DNA of 64,000 bases from the NCBI GenBank assembly GCA_947650365.1, contig CANTAL010000127.1, forward strand, positions 1-64,000, read 5' to 3'. The translations under genes were made by a program, and so were the position numbers. Position 1 is the first letter of the stretch; each line of letters starts with the position of its first letter. The notes under the pieces are model-generated. The model saw only the letters and a program-made list of their open reading frames with translations, was not told the DNA's origin and made no database searches. Positions 13,238-24,862 of the stretch are shown piece after piece. The DNA is from Chamaelirium japonicum. Its lineage: Eukaryota; Streptophyta; Magnoliopsida; Liliales; Melanthiaceae.

Positions 13238-16209
13238 AATCCATTCTAATCCATTCTAATTCATTCGTACGATCCATTCTAATTCATTCGTACAATCCTT
13301 TCTAATTCATTCGTACGATTCATTCTAATTCATTCGTACGATCCATTCTAATTCATTCGTACGATCCATTCTACTTCATTCGCACGAATGTATCCATTCT
13401 AATTCATTCGTACAATCCATTCTAATTCATTCGCACGATCAATTCTAATTAATTCGTATGATCCATTCTAATTCATTCCTACGATCTATTCTAATTCATT
13501 CGTTCGAATGTTTCCATTCTAATTCATTCGTACGATCCATTCTAATTCATTCGTACGGTCCATTCTGATTCATTCGTACGATCCATTCTAATTCATTCGT
13601 ACGATCCATTCTAATTCATTCGCACGATCAATTCTAATTCATTCGTATGATCCATTCTAATTCATTCGCACGAATGTATTCATTCTAATTCATTCGTACA
13701 ATCCATTCTAATTCATTCGCACGATCAATTCTAATTCATTCGTATGATCCATTCTAATTCATTCCTACGATCTATTCTAATTCATTCGTTCGAATGTTTC
13801 CATTCTAATTCATTCGTACGATTCATTCTAATTCATTCGTACGATCCATTCTGATTCATCCGTACGATCCATTCTAATTCATTCGTACGATCCATTCTAC
13901 TTCATCCGCACGAATGTATCCTTTCTAATTCATTCGTACAATCCATTCTAATTCATTCCTACGATCTATTCTAATTCATTCGTTCGAATGTATCCATTCT
14001 AATTCATTCGTACGATTCATTCTAATTCATTCGTACGATCCATTCTAATTCATTCGTACGATCCATTCTACTTCATTCGCACGAATGTATCCATTCTAAT
14101 TCATTTGTACAATCCATTCTAATTCATTCGCACGATCAATTCTAATTCATTCATATGATCCATTCTAATTCATTCCTACGATCTATTCTAATTTATTCGT
14201 TCGAATGTATCCATTCTAATTCATTCGTACAATCCATTCTAATTCATTCGCACGATCAATTCTAATTCATTCGTATGATCCATTCTAATTCATTCATACG
14301 ATCTATTCTAATTCATTCGTTCGAATGTATCCATTCCAATTCATTCGTACGATTCATTCTGATTCATTCGTACGATCCATTCTAATTTATTCGTACGATC
14401 CATTCTACTTCATTCACACGAATGTATCCATTCTAAATCATTCGTACAATCCATTTTAATTCATTCGCACGATCAATTCGATCCATTCTACTTCATTCGC
14501 ACGAATGTATCCATTCTAATTCATTCGTATAATCCATTCTAATTCATTCGCACGATCAATTCTAATTCATTTGTATGATCCATTCTAATTCATTCCTACG
14601 ATCTATTCTAATTCATTCGTTCGAATGTATCCATTCCAATTCATTCGTACGATTCATTCTAATTCATTCGTACGATCCATTCTAATTCATTTGTACGATC
14701 CATTCTACTTCATTCGCACGAATGTATCCATTCTAATTCATTCGTACAATCCATTCTAATTCATTCATACGATCCATTCTAATTCATTCGTATGATCGAT
14801 TCTAATTCATTTGCATGATCCATTCCCATTCTAATTCATTCCAACGATCTATTTTAATTCATTCGTTCGAATGTATCCATTCTAATTCATTCGTACGATC
14901 CATTCTACTTCATTCGCATGAATGTATCCATTCTAATTCATTCGTACAATCCATTCTAATTCATTCGCACGATCAATTCTAATTCATTTGTATGATCCAT
15001 TCTAATTCATTCCTACGATCTATTCTAATTTATTCGTTCGAATGTATCCATTCTAATTCATTCGTACGATTCATTCTAATTCATTCGTACGATCCATTCT
15101 AATTCATTCGTATGATCCATTCTACTTCATTCGCATGAATGTATCCATTCTAATTCATTCGTACAATCCATTCTAATTCATTCGCACGATCAATTCTAAT
15201 TCATTCGTATGATCCATTCTAATTCATTCCTACAATCTATTCTAATTCATTCGTTTGAATGTATCCATTCTAATTCATTCGTACGATTCATTCTAATTCA
15301 TTCGTACGATCCATTCTAATTCATTCGTACGATCCATTCTACTTCATTCGCATGAATGTATCCATTCTAATTCATTCGTACAATCCATTCTAATTCATTC
15401 GCACGATTAATTTTAATTCATTCGTATGATCCATTCTAATTCATTCCTACGATCTATTCTAATTTATTCGTTCGAATGTATCCATTCTAATTCATTCGTA
15501 CGATTCATTCTAATTCATTCGTACGATCCATTCTAATTCATTCGTACAATCCATTCTACTTCATTCGCACGAATGTATCCATTCTAATTCATTCGTACAA
15601 TCCATTCTAATTCATTCGCACGATCAATTCTAATTCATTCGTATGATCCATTCTAATTCATTCCTACGATCTATTCTAATTCATTCGTTCGAATGTATCC
15701 ATTCTAATTCATTCGTACGATTCATTCTATTTCATTCATACGATCAATTCTAATTCATTCGTACAATCCATTCTAATTCATTCGTACGATCAATTCTAAT
15801 TTATTCGTATGATCCATTCTAATTCATTCCTACGATCTATTCTAATTCATTCGTTCGAATGTATCCATTCTAATTCATTCATACGATTCATTCTAATTCA
15901 TTCGTACGATCCATTCTAATTCATTTGTACGATCCGTTCTACTTCATTCGCACGAATGTATCCATTCTAATTCATTCGTACGATCCATTCTAATTCATTC
16001 GTACGATCCATTCTAATTCATTCGTACGATCCATTCTACTTCATTCGCACGAATGTATCCATTCTAATTCATTCGTACAATCCATTCTAATTCATTCGCA
16101 CGATCAATTCTAATTCATTCTGATGATCCATTATAATTCATTCCTACGATCTATTCTAATTCATTCGTTCGAATGTATCCATTCTAATTGATTCGTACGA
16201 TTCATTCTA
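13238..16209 (-). repeat. Satellite block 8, - direction (3 kb)
   Basis: Nine-monomer order read in reverse, for example the run of marks at 13,370-13,580. It holds CATTCCCATTC at 14,821, the reverse counterpart of GAATGGGAATG in block 5, so part of block 5 also exists here inverted. A related reverse segment is at about 44.1-45.4 kb. It ends at GATTCATTCTAATGGATCG. Confidence 0.92.
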
Positions 16210-16986
16210 ATGGATCGTACGAATGAATTAGAATGGATCGTACGAATGAATTAGAATGAATACATTCGAACGAATGAATTAGAATAGATCGTAGGAATGA
16301 ATTAGAATGGATCATACGAATGAATTAGAATTGATCGTGTGAATGAATTAGAATGGATTGTACGAATGAATTAGAATGGATACATTCGTGCGAATGAAGT
16401 AGAATGGATCGTACGAATGAAGTAGAATGGATCGTACGAATGAATTAGAATGGATCGTACGGATGAATTAGAATGAATCGTACGAATGAATTAGAATGGA
16501 TACATTCAAACGAATGAATTAGAATAGATCGTAGGAATGAATTAGAATGGATCATACGAATGAATTAGAATTGATCGTACGAATGAATTAGAATGGATTG
16601 TAGGAATGAATTAGAATGGATACATTCGTGAGAATGAAAAAGAATGGATCGTACGAATGAATTAGAATGGATCGTTCGAATGAATTAGAATGAATCGTAC
16701 GAATGAATTAGAATGGATACATTCGAACGAATGAATTAGAATAGATCGTAGGAATGAATTAGAATGGATCATACGAATGAATTAGAATTGATCGTGCGAA
16801 TGAATTAGAATGGATTGTACAAATGAATTAGAATGGATACATTCGTGCGAATGAAGTAGAATGGATCGAACGAATGAATTAGAATAGATCGTAGGAATGA
16901 ATTAGAATGAATCATACGAATGAATTAGAATTGATAATGCGAATGAATTAGAATGGATTGCACGAATGAATTAGAATTGATACATT
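16210..16986 (+). repeat. Satellite block 9, + direction
   Basis: Three to four 217-bp units. It begins with an unusual GAATGAATACATTCG unit that also opens block 26 at 45.4 kb, so the two junctions share descent. It ends at the recurrent junction TACATTCCATTCTAATTC. Confidence 0.9.
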
Positions 16987-19029
16987 CCATTCTAATTCAT
17001 TCGTACCATCCATTCTAATTCATTCGTACGATCCATTCTAATTCATTCGTACGATCCATTCTGATTCATTCGTACGATCCATTCTGATTCATTCGTACGA
17101 TCCATTCTACTTCATTCGCACGAATGTATCCATTCTAATTCATTCGTACAATCCATTCTAATTCATTCACACGATCAATTCTAATTCATTCGTATGATCC
17201 ATTCTAATTCATTCCTATGATCTATTCTAATTCATTCGTTCGAATGTATCCATTCTAATTCTTTCGTACGATTCATTCTAATTCATTCGTACGATCCATT
17301 CTAATTCATTCGTACGATCCATTCTACTTCATTCGCACGAATGTATCCATTCTAATTCATTTGTACAATCCATTCTAATTCATTCGCACGATCAATTCAA
17401 ATTCATTCGTATAATCCATTCTAATTCATTCCTACGATCTATTCTAATTCATTCGTTCGAATATATCCATTCTAATTCATTCGAACGATTCATTCTAATT
17501 CATTCATACGATCCATTCTAATTCATTCGTACGATCCATTCTACTTCATTCGCACGAATGTATCCATTCTAATTCATTCGTACAATCCATTCTAATTCAT
17601 TCGCACGATCAATTCTAATTCATTCGTATGATCCATTCTAATTCATTCCTACGATCTATTCTAATTCATTCGTTCGAATATTTCCATTCTAATTCATTTG
17701 TACGATTCATTCTAATTCATTCGTACGATCCATTCTGATTCATTCGTACGATCCATTCTAATTCATTCGTACGATCCATTCTACTTCATTCGCACGAATG
17801 TATCCATTCTAATTCATTCGTACAATCCATTCTAATTATTCGCACGATTAATTCTAATTCATTCGTATGATCCATTCTAATTCATTCCTACGATCTATTC
17901 TAATTCATTCGTTCGAATGTATCCATTCTAATTCATTCGTACGATCCATTCTAATTCATTCGTACGATCCATTCTACTTCATTCGCACGAATGTATCCAT
18001 TCTAATTCATTCGTACAATCCATTCTAATTCATTCACACGATCAATTCTAATTCATTCGTATGATCCATTCTAATTCCTTCCTACGATCTATTCTAATTC
18101 ATTCGTTCGAATGTATCCATTCTAATTCATTCGTACGATTCATTCTAATTCATTCGTACAATCCATTCTAATTCATTCGTACGATCCATTCTACTTCATT
18201 CGCACGATCAATTCTAATTCATTCCTACGATCTATTCTAATTCATTCGTTCGAATGTATCCATTCTAATTCATTCGTACGATTCATTCTAATTCATTCGT
18301 ACGATCCATTCTAATTCATTCGTACGATCCATTCTACTTCATTCGCACGAATGTATCCATTCTAATTCATTCGTACAATCCATTCTAATTCATTCGCACG
18401 ATCAATTCTAATTCATTCGTATGATCCATTCTAATTCATTCCTACGATCTATTCTAATTCATTCGTTCGAATGTATCCATTCTAATTCATTCGTACGATT
18501 CATTCTAATCCATTCGTACGATCCATTCTAATCCATTCGTACGATCCATTCTAATTCATTCTCATAAATGTAACCTTTCTAATTCATTTGTACGATCCAT
18601 TCTAATTCATTCGTACGATCCATTCTAATCCATTCGTACGATCCATTCTAATTCATTCGCACGAATGTAACCATTCTAATTCGTTCGTACGATCCATTCT
18701 AATTCATTCGCATAAATGTATCCATTCTAATTCATTCGTTCGATCCATTCTAATTCATTCGCATAAATATATCCATTCTAATTCATTCGTACGATCCATT
18801 CTAATTCATTCGTACGATCCATTCTAATTCATTCGTCCGATCCATTCTAATTCATTCACATGAATGTATCCATTCTAATTCATTCGTACAATCTATTCTA
18901 ATTCATTCGCACGATCCATTCTAATTCATTCGTATGATCCATTCTAATTCATTCCTACGATCTATTCTAATTTATTCGCTCGAATGTATCCATTCTAATT
19001 CATTCGTACGATCCATTCTTATTCATTCG
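16987..19029 (-). repeat. Satellite block 10, - direction, left of retroelement
   Basis: From about 17,040 this matches 28,830-30,822 at a constant offset of 11,793 bp, sharing private variants: TTCATTCACACGAT (17,161 and 28,954), ATATATCC with CATTCGAACGATT (17,461 and 29,254), an ATTATTCGCAC monomer lacking one base (17,836 and 29,629), and CTCATAAATGTAACC (18,561 and 30,354). The last monomer is cut by the retroelement. Confidence 0.9.
19025..19029. repeat. Target site duplication ATTCG, left
   Basis: ATTCG just before the TGTGGG start of the LTR. The same five bases follow the CCCACA end at 20,196-20,200. The matching uninterrupted satellite has ATTCG once (30,818-30,822 and 46,551-46,555). 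Five bases is the usual duplication for plant LTR elements. Confidence 0.9.
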
Positions 19030-19064
19030 TGTGGGTGCAAATTTTGGCAAGAAGTCTGCAAACA

Positions 19065-19279
19065 GCGGGCCCCACCGGCCCTGCCTGGTGGGCCCCCGAG
19101 TACCACAGTGGGACCCACCGGCCCTACCTGGTGGGCCCCCGAAGACTACAGCGGGACCCACCAGCCCTGCCTGGTGGGCCCCCGAATACCACAGCGGGAC
19201 CCACTGGCCCTGCCTGGTGGACCCCCTAAGACGGCAGCGGAGCCCACCAGCCTTACCTGGAGGATCCCCAGATACGGCA
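19065..19279 (+). repeat. 43-bp GC-rich tandem array in the LTR, five copies
   Basis: Five 43-bp units start at 19,065, 19,108, 19,151, 19,194 and 19,237, each built around GGACCCACC, CCTGCCTGGTGG and CCCCCGA, with a trailing partial GCAGAGACC. Units 1-3 are close; 4 and 5 drift. The block is far more GC-rich than the satellite and lies just upstream of the TATA box, where retroelement enhancer repeats usually sit. An enhancer role is inference. CCACC/GGTGG words allow local stem formation. Confidence 0.9.
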
Positions 19280-19310
19280 GCAGAGACCGCCGTTTACCAC
19301 CAGAAAATCC

Positions 19311-19318
19311 TATAAATA
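19311..19318 (+). promoter_or_regulatory. LTR TATA box
   Basis: TATAAATA after AAAATCC, a good plant TATA match, about 280 bp into the LTR. Transcription would be expected to start about 30 bp downstream (near 19,345). A pyrimidine-rich stretch follows at about 19,411-19,439. No clear AATAAA polyadenylation signal was seen downstream in the LTR. Activity is not known. Confidence 0.7.
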
Positions 19319-19724
19319 GCAGAGTCTTCGAATGTAAAAGGATCGATTCTTAAGAGATCGAATTCTCAGTTCTAAAACTAGAGCTCTGGGATTTCCAACT
19401 TCCTATCTACCATCTCTCTTTGATCTTCTTCTCTCCTTCGAAGAGATCAGAGTGTTTCTAGTGATACTCGGCCTGTCGAGATCACTTCGACATAAGTGTT
19501 AGTGAATTCGGGTTGCTCCCTATAGCACGGAGACGTAGGCTTAGGCTGAACTCCGAGATCACCTCTCGTGTCTACTCTCTGATTGCATATCTCTCTCTAT
19601 TTACATATCAAAGGCTTCAACTTCAATCAACAGATCGAACAACGATCTTCGACGTCAACTTCAACTTCAATTGACTGGTGCTGCGAGAGTCTTCGGGTCG
19701 GCACGAAGATTTTCCCCCACAGTT

Positions 19725-19758
19725 TGGCGCCGTCTGTGGGATTCGAACCCACGACCAC
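19725..19758 (+). other. Primer binding site plus tRNA T-arm complement
   Basis: Three bases after the LTR comes TGGCGCCGTCTGTGGG, the complement of a tRNA 3' end (CCA, discriminator base, acceptor strand). It continues as ATTCGAACCCAC and GACCAC. Read on the other strand this gives a complete T-arm: stem GTGGG/CCCAC and 7-base loop TTCGAAT, plus variable-loop-like bases. Usual plant primer sites match only about 18 bases, up to the methylated A58. Here about 34 bases look tRNA-derived. The tRNA looks lysine-like to me from memory, with low confidence. Confidence 0.8.
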
Positions 19759-20084
19759 ATGTTAGAGTATCCTACTTGGATCTCTAACATTGTTGCTGTT
19801 CTAAAGAAGAATGGGAAAGTCCGAGTCTGTATCGACTTCACAAACCTCAACAAGGCTTGCCCCAAAGACCCATTTCCCATGCCAAGGATCGATAGACTCG
19901 TCGATGCCACTGCTGGCCACGAGCTATTGTCCTTCATGGATGGGTATTCTGGATATAATCAAATTCCACTTCATCCAGACGATCAAGAGAAGACTTGCTT
20001 CGTGACTAACCGAGGTCTCTACTGCTACAATGTAATGCCATTCGGCCTCAAAAATGCTGGTTCCACCTATCCACGGTTAGTCAC
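19759..20084 (+). pseudogene. Reverse-transcriptase fragment (Ty3/gypsy pol)
   Basis: One open frame carries about 106 residues of a reverse transcriptase. It starts near YPTWISN, followed by KKNGKVRVCIDF, LNKACPKD, a first catalytic-motif region with Asp at nt 19,939-19,941 (LSFMDGYSGYNQI), the EKTCFVT segment and MPFGLKNAG. It stops just before where the Y/F-x-D-D motif would follow, so the active site is incomplete. Full domains of this family run roughly 160-180 residues. Sequence before YPTW is primer-site material, and sequence after ..RLVT is LTR, read in frame by chance to a TGA at 20,146. The ATG at 19,678 lies in the LTR and is not a pol start. No function is expected. Confidence 0.9.
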
Positions 20085-20195
20085 AAGGCTTCAACTTCAA
20101 TCAACAGATCGAACAACGATCTTCGACGTCAACTTCAACTTCAATTGACTGGTGCTGCGAGAGTCTTCGGGTCGGCACGAAGATTTTCCCCCACA
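20085..20195 (+). repeat. 3' LTR, truncated to its last 111 bp
   Basis: Identical, base for base, to 19,611-19,721. The junction with the reverse-transcriptase fragment reads GTCACAAGGCTTC. The LTR side of the 5' copy reads ATCAAAGGCTTC, so the breakpoint lies at a 4-6 base shared word (AAGG...). This suggests a short-homology deletion or a template switch. Confidence 0.92.
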
Positions 20196-20200
20196 ATTCG
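20196..20200. repeat. Target site duplication ATTCG, right
   Basis: Second copy of the ATTCG at 19,025-19,029. Satellite resumes at once with TACGATCCATTC in the phase expected from the uninterrupted copies. Confidence 0.9.
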
Positions 20201-21246
20201 TACGATCCATTCAAATTCATTCGCATGATCCATTCTAATTCATTCGTACGATCCATTCTTATTCATTCGCTCGAATGTATGCATTCTAATTCAATCGTAC
20301 GATCCATTCTTATTCATTCGTACGATCCATTCAAATTCATTCACATGATCCATTCTTATTCATTCGTACGATCTATTCTAATTCATTCGCTCGAATATAT
20401 CCATTCTAATTCATTAGCACGATCCATTCTAATTTATTCGTACGATCCATTCTATTTCATTCGTACGATCCATTCTTACTCATTCGTACGATCCATTCTA
20501 ATTCATTCGCACGAATGTATCCATTCTATTCTAATTCATTCGTGCAATCTATTCTAATTCATTCGTTCGAATGTATCCATTCTAATTCATTCGTACGATT
20601 CATTCTAATTCATTCGTGCAATCCATTCTAATTCATTCGCACGATCAATTCTAATTCATTCGTATGATCCATTCTAATTCATTCCTACGATCTATTCTAA
20701 TTCATTCGTTCGAATGTATCCATTCTAATTCATTCATACGATTCATTCTAATTCATTCGTACGATCCATTCTAATTCATTCGTACGATCCATTCTACTTC
20801 ATTAGCACGAATGTATCCATTCTAATTCATTCGTACAATCCATTCTAATTCATTCGCATGATCAATTCTAATTCATTCGTATGATCCATTCTAATTCATT
20901 CCTACGATCTATTCTAATTCATTCGTTCGAATGTATCCATTCTAATTCATTCGTACGATCCATTCTAATTCATTCGTATGATCCATTCTACTTCATTCGC
21001 ACGAATGTATCCATTCTAATTCATTCATACGATTCATTCTAATTCATTCGTACGATCCATTCTAATTCATTCGTATGATCCATTCTACTTCATTCGCACG
21101 AATGTATCCATTCTAATTCATTCGTGCAATCCATTCTAATTCATTCGCACGATCAATTCTAATTCATTCGTATGATCCATTCTAATTCATTCCTACGATC
21201 TATTCTAATTCATTCGTTCGAATATATCTATTCTAATTCATTCGTA
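20196..21246 (-). repeat. Satellite block 10, - direction, right of retroelement
   Basis: Continues the interrupted block: 20,196-20,600 matches 30,818-31,220 at offset 10,622, which is 11,793 minus the 1,171 bp of element plus duplication. It is rich in monomers with TTCAAATTC, TTCTTATTC or TTCTATTTC in place of TTCTAATTC, which keep a frame open. About 20,606-21,240 has no counterpart at the matching place after 31.2 kb. It ends at CATTCGTATGCGAAT. Confidence 0.88.
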
Positions 21247-21924
21247 TGCGAATAAATTAGAATGGATTGCACGAATGAATTAGAATGGATACATTCGTGC
21301 GAATGAAGTAGAATGGATCGTACGAATGAATTAGAATGGATCGTACGAATGAATTAGAATGAATCGTACGAATGAATTAGAATGGATACATTCGTGCGAA
21401 TGAAGTAGAATGGATCATACGAATGAATCTGAATGGATTGTACGAATGAATTAGAACGAATCGTACGAATGAATTAGAATGGATACATTCGAACGAATGA
21501 ATTAAAATAGATCGTATGAATGAATTAGAATGGATCGTACGAATGAATTAGAATTGATCATGCGAATGAATTAGAATGGATACATTCGAACGAATGAATT
21601 AGAATAGATCGTAGGAATGAATTATAATGGATCGTACGAATGAATTAGAATGGATCGTACGAATGAAATAAAATGGATTGTACGAATGAATTAGAATGGA
21701 TACATTCATGCGAATGAAGTAGAATGGATCGTACGAATGAATTAGAATGGATCGTACGAATGAATTAGAATGAATCGTAGGAATGAATTGGAATGGATAT
21801 ATTCGAACAAATGAATTAGAATAGATCGTAGGAATGAATTAGAATGGATCATACGAATGAATTAGAATTGATCGTGCGAATGAATTAGAATGGATTGCAC
21901 GAATGAATTAGAATGGATACATTC
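21247..21924 (+). repeat. Satellite block 11, + direction
   Basis: From about 21,480 it matches 31,355 onward at offset 9,874, sharing ATTAAAATAG (21,501 and 31,375), GAATTATAATGG and GAATTGGAATGGATATATTCG. It ends at the recurrent junction TACATTCCATTCTAATTC. Confidence 0.9.
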
Positions 21925-22540
21925 CATTCTAATTCATTCGTACCATCCATTCTAATTCATTCGTACGATCCATTCTAATTCATTCGTACGATCCATTCTA
22001 CTTCATTCGCATGAATGTATCCATTCTAATTCATTCGTACAATCCATTATACTTCATTAGCACGATCCATTCTAATTCATTTATACGATCCATTCTAATT
22101 CATTCATACGATCCATTACATTCTAATTCATTCATACAATCCATTCTAATTCATTCGCACGATCAATTCTAATTCATTCGTATGATCTATTCTAATTCAT
22201 TCCTACGATCTATTCTAATTCATTCGTTCGAATGTTTCCATTCTAATTCATTCGTACGATTCATTCTAATTTATTCGTACGATCCATTCTAATTCATTCG
22301 TACGATCCATTCTACTTCATTCGCACGAATGTATCCATTCTAATTCATTTGTACAATCCATTCTAATTCATTCGCACGATCAATTCTAATTCATTCGTAT
22401 GATCCATTCTAATTCATTCCTACGATCTATTCTAATTCATTCGTTCGAATGTATCCATTCTAATTCATTCGTACGATCCATTCTAATTCATTCGTACGAT
22501 CCATTCCAATTCATTCGTATGATCCATTCTACTTCATTCG
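21925..22540 (-). repeat. Satellite block 12, - direction
   Basis: Opens with CATTCGTACCATCC, as does block 10 at 17,005, so the two entry junctions share descent. It contains a broken unit, GATCCATTACATTC, at about 22,112. Exit is at CATTCGCTCGAATG. Confidence 0.9.
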
Positions 22541-22978
22541 CTCGAATGAATTAGAATTGATCGTGCGAATGAATTAGAATGGATTGCACGAATGAATTAG
22601 AATGGATACATTCGAGCGAATAAATTTGAATGGATCGTACGAATGAATTAGAAATGACCGTGCGAATGAATTAGAATGGATACATTCGTGCGAATGAAGT
22701 AGAATGGATCGTACGAATAAATTAGAATGGATCGTACGAATGAATTAGAATGGATACATTCGAACGAATTAATTAGAATAGATCGTAGGAATGAATTAGA
22801 ATGGATCATACGAATGAATTAGAATTGATCGTGCGAATAAATTAGAATGGATTGTACGAATGAATTAGAATGGATACATTCGTGCGAATGAAGTAGAATG
22901 GATCGTACGAATGAATTAGAATGGATCGTACGAATGAATCAGAATGGATCGTACGAATGAATTAGAATGAATCGTACG
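22541..22978 (+). repeat. Satellite block 13, + direction
   Basis: Two 217-bp units, slightly shuffled. It ends at AATCGTACGATCC, the core palindrome. Confidence 0.9.
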
Positions 22979-23267
22979 ATCCATTCTAATTCATTCGTAA
23001 GATCCATTCTACTTCATTCGCACGAATGTATCCATTCTAATTCATTCGTACAATCCATTCTAATTCATTCGCACGATCAATTCTAATTCATTCGTATGAT
23101 CCATTCTAATTTATTCCTACGATCTATTCTGATTCATTCGTTCGAATGTATCCATTCTAATTCATTCGTACGATTCATTCTAATTCATTCGTACGATCCA
23201 TTCTACTTCATTCGCACGAATGTATCCATTCTAATTCATTCGTGCAATCCATTCTAATTTATTCGCA
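22979..23267 (-). repeat. Satellite block 14, - direction
   Basis: A little over one 217-bp unit. Exit is at ATTCGCATACGAATG. Confidence 0.9.
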
Positions 23268-24862
23268 TACGAATGAATTAGAATAGATATATTCGAACGA
23301 ATGAATTAGAATAGATCGTAGGAATGAATTAGAATGGATCATACGAATGAATTAGAATTGATCGTGCGAATGAATTAGAATGGATTGCACGAATGAATTA
23401 GAATGGATACATTCGTGCGAATGAAGTAGAATGGATCATACGAATGAATTAGAATGGATCGTACGAATGAATTAGAATGAATCGTATGAATGAATTAGAA
23501 TGGATACATTCGTGCGAATGAAGTAGAATGGATCATACGAATGAATTAGAATGGATCGTACGAATGAATTAGAATGGATACATTCGAACGAATGAATTAG
23601 AATAGATCGTAGGAATGAATTAGAATGGATCATACGAATGAATTAGAATTGATCATGCGAATGAATTAGAATGGATTGTACGAATGAATTAGAATGGATA
23701 CATTCGTGCGAATGAAGTAGAATGGATCGTACGAATGAATTAGAATGAATCATACGAATGAATTAGAATTGATTGTGCGAATGAATTAGAATGGATTGTA
23801 CGAATGAATTATAATGGATACATTCGTGCGCATGAATTAGAATGGATTGTACGAATGAATTAGAATGGATACATTCGTGCGAATGAAGTAGAATGGATCG
23901 TACGAATGAAGTAGAATGGATCGTACGAATGAATTAGAATGGATCGTACGAATGAATTAGAATGAATCGTACGAATGAATTAGAATGGATACATTCGAAC
24001 GAATAAATTAGAATAGATCGTAGGAATGAATTAGAATGGATCATACGAATGAATTAGAATTGATCGTGCGAACGAATTAGAGCGGATTATACGAATGAAT
24101 TAGAATGGATACATTCGTGCGAATGAAGTAGAATGGATCGTACGAATGAATTAGAATGGATCGTACGAATGAATTAGAATGAATCGTACGAATGAATTAG
24201 AATGGATACATTCGAACGAATGAATTAGAATAGATCGTAGGAATGAATTAGAATGGATCATACGAATGAATTAGAATTGATCATGCGAATGAATTAGAAT
24301 GGATTGTACGAATGAATTAGAATGGATACATTCGTGCGAATGAAGTAGAATGGATCGTACGAATGAATTAGAATGGATCGTACGAATGAATTAGAATGAA
24401 TCGTATGAATGAATTAGAATGGATACATTCGAACGAATGAATTAGAATAGATCGTAGGAATGAATTAGAATGGATCATACGAATGAATTAGAATTGATCG
24501 TGCGAATGAATTAGAATGGATTGTACGAATGAATTAGAATGGATACATTCGTGCGAATGAAGTAGAATGGATCGTACGAATGAATTAGAATGGATCGTAC
24601 GAATGAGTTAGAATGAATCGTACTAATGAATTAGAATGGATACATTCGAACGAATAAATTAGAATAAATCATAGGAATGAATTAGAATGGATCATACGAA
24701 TGAATTAGAATTGATCGTGCGAATGAATTAGAATGGATTGTACGAATGAATTAGAATGGATACATTCGTGGGAATGAAGTAGAATGGATCGTACGAATGA
24801 ATTAGAATGGATCGTACGAATGAATTAGAATGAATCATACGAATGAATTAGAATGGATCGTA
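23268..24862 (+). repeat. Satellite block 15, + direction
   Basis: Regular 217-bp units. CATTCGAACG-type first units recur with occasional gain or loss of one or two monomers. The odd GAGCGGATTATACG monomer at about 24,080 is private to this block. It flips at GATCGTACAATCC. Confidence 0.9.

Larger units (their letters stand above)
19030..19721 (+). repeat. 5' LTR, complete (692 bp)
   Basis: Runs from TGTGGGTGC to TTTTCCCCCACA, imperfectly inverted ends of the TG...CA type. Its last 111 bp (19,611-19,721) is identical to 20,085-20,195, which fixes the LTR end. In order it holds a GC-rich 43-bp array, a TATA box, a pyrimidine-rich leader and a stretch around 19,529-19,575 (GGAGACGTAGGC ... 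GTGTCTAC) resembling the conserved R/U5 segment of plant Ty3/gypsy LTRs. That last resemblance is from memory and is only suggestive. Confidence 0.9.
19030..20195 (+). mobile_element. Ty3/gypsy LTR-retrotransposon remnant, 1,166 bp
   Basis: The element begins TGTGGGTGC, ends CCCCCACA and is flanked by the 5-bp duplication ATTCG, so its outer ends are intact. Inside are a full 5' LTR, a primer binding site starting TGGCGCCG, a reverse-transcriptase fragment, and the last 111 bp of the 3' LTR. Missing are gag, protease, the 3' part of reverse transcriptase with the Y/F-x-D-D motif, RNase H, integrase, the polypurine tract and most of the 3' LTR. The primer-site sequence and the residues LNKACPKD and MPFGLKNAG suggest the Tat/Athila side of plant Ty3/gypsy (from memory). 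It cannot move on its own. Because the ends and target duplication are intact while the inside has two gaps, either a defective template was integrated or deletions followed insertion. Confidence 0.93.

Noticed and set aside
19029-19315. Pro/Gly/Ala-rich small frames in the LTR
   Set aside because: They are three readings of the 43-bp GC-rich tandem array upstream of the TATA box, so not part of any likely transcript.
19725-19775. tRNA gene on the minus strand
   Set aside because: Only the 3' part (acceptor strand, T-arm, some variable loop) is present, and it starts exactly three bases after the LTR. Primer-site origin explains it better.
19623-19937. 104-codon frame on the minus strand
   Set aside because: Antisense shadow of the LTR end, primer site and reverse-transcriptase fragment.
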